In this document: piece after piece, positions 61,159 to 64,000 of the stretch | How positions within the stretch are numbered: the stretch's first letter is position 1 | Layout of the letters: every line of letters begins with the position of its first letter | Assembly: GCF_017968845.1 (NCBI RefSeq) | Contig: NZ_CP072876.1 | Coordinates: 1,364,001-1,428,000, forward strand | Length of the DNA stretch: 64,000 nucleotides | Source: Microbacterium sp. NIBRBAC000506063 | GTDB taxonomy: Bacteria > Actinomycetota > Actinomycetes > Actinomycetales > Microbacteriaceae | Direction: 5' to 3' | Made by a program: the position numbers and the translations under genes | The notes under the pieces: model-generated | What the model was told of the DNA's origin: nothing | What the model saw: the letters and a program-made list of their open reading frames with translations, nothing else | Database searches by the model: none

Positions 61159-62466
61159 ATGACAGACCGCAACGATGACCTCTTCGACGCCGCCCGCGCC
61201 GTCATCCCTGGCGGAGTGAACTCGCCGGTGCGCGCCTACGGCTCGGTCGGCGGAACGCCGCGCTTCCTCGCCTCCGCGGCCGGGCCGATGGTGACCGACG
61301 CGGCCGGGGCGTCCTACGTCGACCTCGTCGCCTCCTGGGGTCCGGCGCTGCTCGGCCACGCACACCCGGAGGTCGTCGCCGCCGTGCAGGCGGCCGCCGC
61401 ACGCGGCCTGTCGTTCGGCGCGCCCACCGAGGGCGAGGTCGAGCTGGCCGCCGTGATCGCCGACCGGGTCGCCCCGGTCGAGCGCGTGCGCCTGGTCTCG
61501 ACCGGCACCGAGGCGACCATGACCGCGATCCGTCTCGCCCGCGGCGCGACCGGCCGCGATCTGCTCGTGAAGTTCGCCGGCCACTATCACGGTCACTCCG
61601 ACGGGCTTCTGGCCGCTGCAGGGTCCGGCGTCGCGACGCTCGCCCTGCCCGGCTCGGCCGGGGTCCCCGCCGCCGTCGCCGGTCAGACGCTCGTCATCGA
61701 CTACAACGACCCGGAGGCGCTCGCCGCCGTCTTCGCCGAGCACGGCGATCGCATCGCCGCGGTCATCGTCGAGGCGGCCGCGGCGAACATGGGCGTCGTC
61801 GCTCCCGAGCCCGGCTTCAACAGGCTCCTCGCCGACACCGCCCACGCGCACGGCGCGCTGCTCATCCTCGACGAGGTGCTCACGGGCTTCCGCGTTCATC
61901 CCGCGGGCTTCTGGGGTCTGCAGTCGGATGCCGGCGAGCACTACACGCCCGACATCATCACCTTCGGCAAGGTCGTCGGCGGAGGGATGCCGCTGGCCGC
62001 GCTCGGCGGGCGGGCCGAGATCATGGACCTGCTCGCGCCGACCGGCCCGGTCTACCAGGCGGGCACGCTCTCGGGCAATCCGCTCTCGGTGGCCGCGGGC
62101 CTGGCGACGCTGCGCCTGGCGACGCCGGAGGTCTACGCCCGGGTGGACGCCGCCGCGGACCGCATCGCGACGGCGCTGGATGCCGCCCTGACTGAGGCGG
62201 GTGTCGTCCACGCCGTGCCGCGCGCGGGGAACCTCTTCGGCGTGGTCTTCGCCGAGCGCGCGCCGCGCACCTACGCGGAGGCGCAGGCGCAGGAGGCCTT
62301 CCGCTATGCGCCCTTCTTCCACGCGATGCGGGAGGCCGGCATCGCCCTCCCGCCGAGCGTCTTCGAGGCGTGGTTCCTCACCGCCGCCCACCACGAGGGC
62401 GCGCTCGCCCGGATCGAGGCGGCACTGCCCGCGGCGGCTGCCGCCGCGGCATCCGCTCGTTCCTGA
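61159..62466 (+). CDS. hemL: Glutamate-1-semialdehyde 2,1-aminomutase
   Basis: 435 residues and intact. [19 protein letters not shown] opens the enzyme, [20 protein letters not shown] binds PLP phosphate, [17 protein letters not shown] follows, and [20 protein letters not shown] holds the PLP lysine. Produces 5-aminolevulinate from the HemA product. ATG 61159 is preceded by GAGAGGCAG. Confidence 0.95.
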   Translation: MTDRNDDLFDAARAVIPGGVNSPVRAYGSVGGTPRFLASAAGPMVTDAAGASYVDLVASWGPALLGHAHPEVVAAVQAAAARGLSFGAPTEGEVELAAVIADRVAPVERVRLVSTGTEATMTAIRLARGATGRDLLVKFAGHYHGHSDGLLAAAGSGVATLALPGSAGVPAAVAGQTLVIDYNDPEALAAVFAEHGDRIAAVIVEAAAANMGVVAPEPGFNRLLADTAHAHGALLILDEVLTGFRVHPAGFWGLQSDAGEHYTPDIITFGKVVGGGMPLAALGGRAEIMDLLAPTGPVYQAGTLSGNPLSVAAGLATLRLATPEVYARVDAAADRIATALDAALTEAGVVHAVPRAGNLFGVVFAERAPRTYAEAQAQEAFRYAPFFHAMREAGIALPPSVFEAWFLTAAHHEGALARIEAALPAAAAAAASARS

Positions 62467-62577
62467 GAGCTCGCGCGATCGACGACGCGGCGAGTTGTCG
62501 GAGGTCGACGAAGGATCGTTAGGGTCCTGTGAGCAAGTCACCCACGTCGCGTCGCCCTGCGCTGGCAGACTGGAGGC

Positions 62578-63024
62578 ATGGTGACCTTGCTGCTGGATCA
62601 GACGCAGCTCGAAGTGGTGCTCTCGCCCATCGAGCGCGCGGCGGCGTTCCACCGCGAGAACATCCGCGTCGCGCGCGACACCATCGCCAAGGTCCAGCTC
62701 ACCGACGACGCCTGGACGTGGCTGCGCGGCGTTCCGAGCCCGGGCACGCACCTTCCCGGTGTGCTCGCCGCGGGCAGCTGGAAGTCGGCCAGCGGCCTCG
62801 ACTTCGTGTTGATCCGTCGGCGCAAGCCCTCGGTGGTCATCGACCTCGACGGAGACGCTGATTTCCAGCGACTCATCTTCACGACCCGGCACGGGCTGGC
62901 GCTCACCCAGGCGCTGCGGCTGCCGGTGTCGACCGAGCTCGCCGACGTCTCCGACATCGCCGGCAGCGCCGCGTCGCCGGATCGCCCGCGTCAGCGTCCG
63001 GTCATTCGCCCGCGCCCCGCGTAG
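62578..63024 (+). CDS. Conserved hypothetical protein, PH-like fold suggested
   Basis: 148 residues and intact. MVTLLLDQTQLEVVLSPIER, VARDTIAKVQLTDDAWTWLR, GTHLPGVLAAGSWKSASGLD and FVLIRRRKPSVVIDLDGDAD form a run of strands like bacterial PH-type proteins, ending in an Arg/Pro-rich tail. No membrane segment. I know similar unnamed proteins in actinobacteria; function unknown. Confidence 0.65.
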   Translation: MVTLLLDQTQLEVVLSPIERAAAFHRENIRVARDTIAKVQLTDDAWTWLRGVPSPGTHLPGVLAAGSWKSASGLDFVLIRRRKPSVVIDLDGDADFQRLIFTTRHGLALTQALRLPVSTELADVSDIAGSAASPDRPRQRPVIRPRPA

Positions 63025-63051
63025 CCTCCGAATTCGGCGGCGGAGCCGGGG

Positions 63052-63866
63052 TCAGGAGACGTCGCGGCGCCAGCTGAACAGGTAGCCCAGCAGCAGGAAC
63101 ACGACCGTGTAGACGGCGAGCACCACGCCGCCGACCCACCAGTCCAGCGTGAAGGTGCCGGGACTCAGTGCGAGGTTGTAGAAGCTCGAGCCGACCAGTG
63201 CGTCACTGGCGGCGCCGGGGAGGTAGGCGGCCACCTTGTCGGCGCCCTGGACGAAGGATGCCGCCAGCCGGACGATCGGCTCGACGAACTGCGTGAAGGC
63301 GATGACGCCGACGACCGCGGCGACCTGGTTGCGTACGAGCACGCCGACGCCGATGCCCATGAGCGTCCACAGCACGAGGGCGAGGAGGATGCGTCCGAAC
63401 AGCGCCCAGGTGCCGGAGTCGGTCAGGCCCGTCTCCTGCCCGAAACCGGCGAGCACGCCCGCGGACGGAAGCACCGCCGCGAGCAGCGCGAGCGCTCCGT
63501 ACAACGCGCCCAGCAGGACGCCCACGAGCAGCTTCGCCAGCAGGGCGCGCCCACGACCGGGGTGGCCAGGAACGTCGGCGTCAGCGTCTGGTGGCGATAC
63601 TCCGTGGTCACCATGAGCGTGCCGATGAGCAGGGCGAAGACGAAGCCCAGCGACGAGGCGAAGCTGTACAGCAGGCTCGAGACGTCGTCGGGAATCGGCA
63701 TCGCGGCTTCGCTGGGGATGAGCCCGTCGGCCGAGGCTGCCATGACGAAGGCCAGACCGCCGGCGGTCATGGCGATGTACAGGACGAGCACGATCCCGAG
63801 GATCCACCACATCGCGGTGGAGAACTGCTTGGTCGCCTCCGAGCGGGTCGCGTGGACGAGGCTCAT
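63052..63866 (-). CDS. ABC-2 type transporter permease (frameshifted)
   Basis: About 270 residues, ATG 63866. Six helices: STAMWWILGIVLVLYIAMTA, LYSFASSLGFVFALLIGTLM, then the conserved EYRHQTLTPTFLATP motif, a break near 63547, LLVGVLLGALYGALALLAAV, ILLALVLWTLMGIGVGVLV and the last in WWVGGVVLAVYTVVFLLLGY. Its start overlaps the stop of the ATPase gene. Exports an unknown substrate. Confidence 0.85.
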
Positions 63867-64000
63867 CGCTGCTCTCCTTCCTCGTCGGTGTGCGCTTCGT
63901 CGGCGGGCGTCTCCCCGTGCTCGACGTGCTCCGGTTCATCGGCCGGGTGCTCGGGCTCCTCGCCGTCGTACGGGCTCTCGCCCTGTTCGTCGTCCGCGGA
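63863..64000 (-). CDS. C-terminus of ABC transporter ATP-binding protein, partial
   Basis: Only the last 45 codons are in the window. The tail is extremely acidic (EEPEHPADEPEHVEHGE) with a stop overlapping the permease ATG (ATGA). The ATPase identity is inferred from position directly before an ABC-2 permease; no ATPase motif is visible here. Confidence 0.5.
   Translation of the reverse strand, partial: SADDEQGESPYDGEEPEHPADEPEHVEHGETPADEAHTDEEGEQR

Noticed and set aside
61006..62892. 628-residue minus-strand frame
   Set aside because: Antisense to hemL, which is intact and conserved.

Overview
The window comes from a high-GC Gram-positive actinobacterium, most likely a Microbacterium-like member of the Microbacteriaceae. 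This is inferred from the GC-rich coding bias, from heme genes of the coproporphyrin-dependent type (HemQ with a HemY-like oxidase), from a DtxR-type iron box, and from families typical of that group (DUF222-HNH, DUF3618, DUF3516 helicase, RamA-like LuxR). No rRNA, tRNA or CRISPR array was recognised.

Layout. 1-6.2 kb is an accessory block: the 3' part of a GIY-YIG nuclease gene, a GmrSD-like DUF262/DUF1524 nuclease, a complete IS30-family element with recognisable inverted repeats, and a NERD-UvrD-like helicase whose N-terminal region is interrupted by a short dispersed repeat. 6.2-8.9 kb holds a small membrane peptide, a TM2 protein, and an MntA-HepT type toxin-antitoxin pair in which MntA carries a Phd/YefM-like N-terminus and sits behind a YefM-like operator. 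8.7-13.7 kb is a short-chain acid module (RamA-like regulator, PrpE-like acyl-CoA synthetase, DUF485 protein, ActP/MctC symporter). 13.8-20 kb holds an SSB, a DUF222-HNH gene behind a possible SOS box, DUF503, SufU, SufS and a YjdM-like protein. 20-23.4 kb holds an ArsR/SRPBCC pair and a BCCT transporter. 23.5-29.6 kb holds an atypical Nramp-like transporter, a DapA-family lyase and a LacI regulator, placed beside a DUF3516 helicase.

29.7-34.6 kb is an iron-siderophore uptake operon under a DtxR-type box. 34.6-46.5 kb is mostly housekeeping: purine nucleoside phosphorylase, PutP, an ArsR-SulP pair, a small alarmone synthetase, an M13 peptidase, a beta-lactamase-fold protein lacking its nucleophile motif, and a PadR-membrane-MarR group. 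46.5-52.4 kb holds an FMN alpha-hydroxyacid oxidase, glycyl-tRNA synthetase, a serine hydrolase and a HhH-GPD protein. 52.4-62.5 kb is the heme cluster (hemA divergent from hemE-hemY-three envelope genes-hemQ-hemC-hemD-hemB-hemL). An ABC-2 transporter runs off the right edge.

The sequence itself appears to carry many one-base deletions, mostly in G or C runs. Roughly half of the genes, including the essential glyS, hemE, hemC and hemB, are split across frames while their protein similarity continues. I treat these as probable assembly errors rather than real decay. For those genes I give the span of the whole gene and the approximate break points. The lower-GC block at the left edge is nearly free of them.
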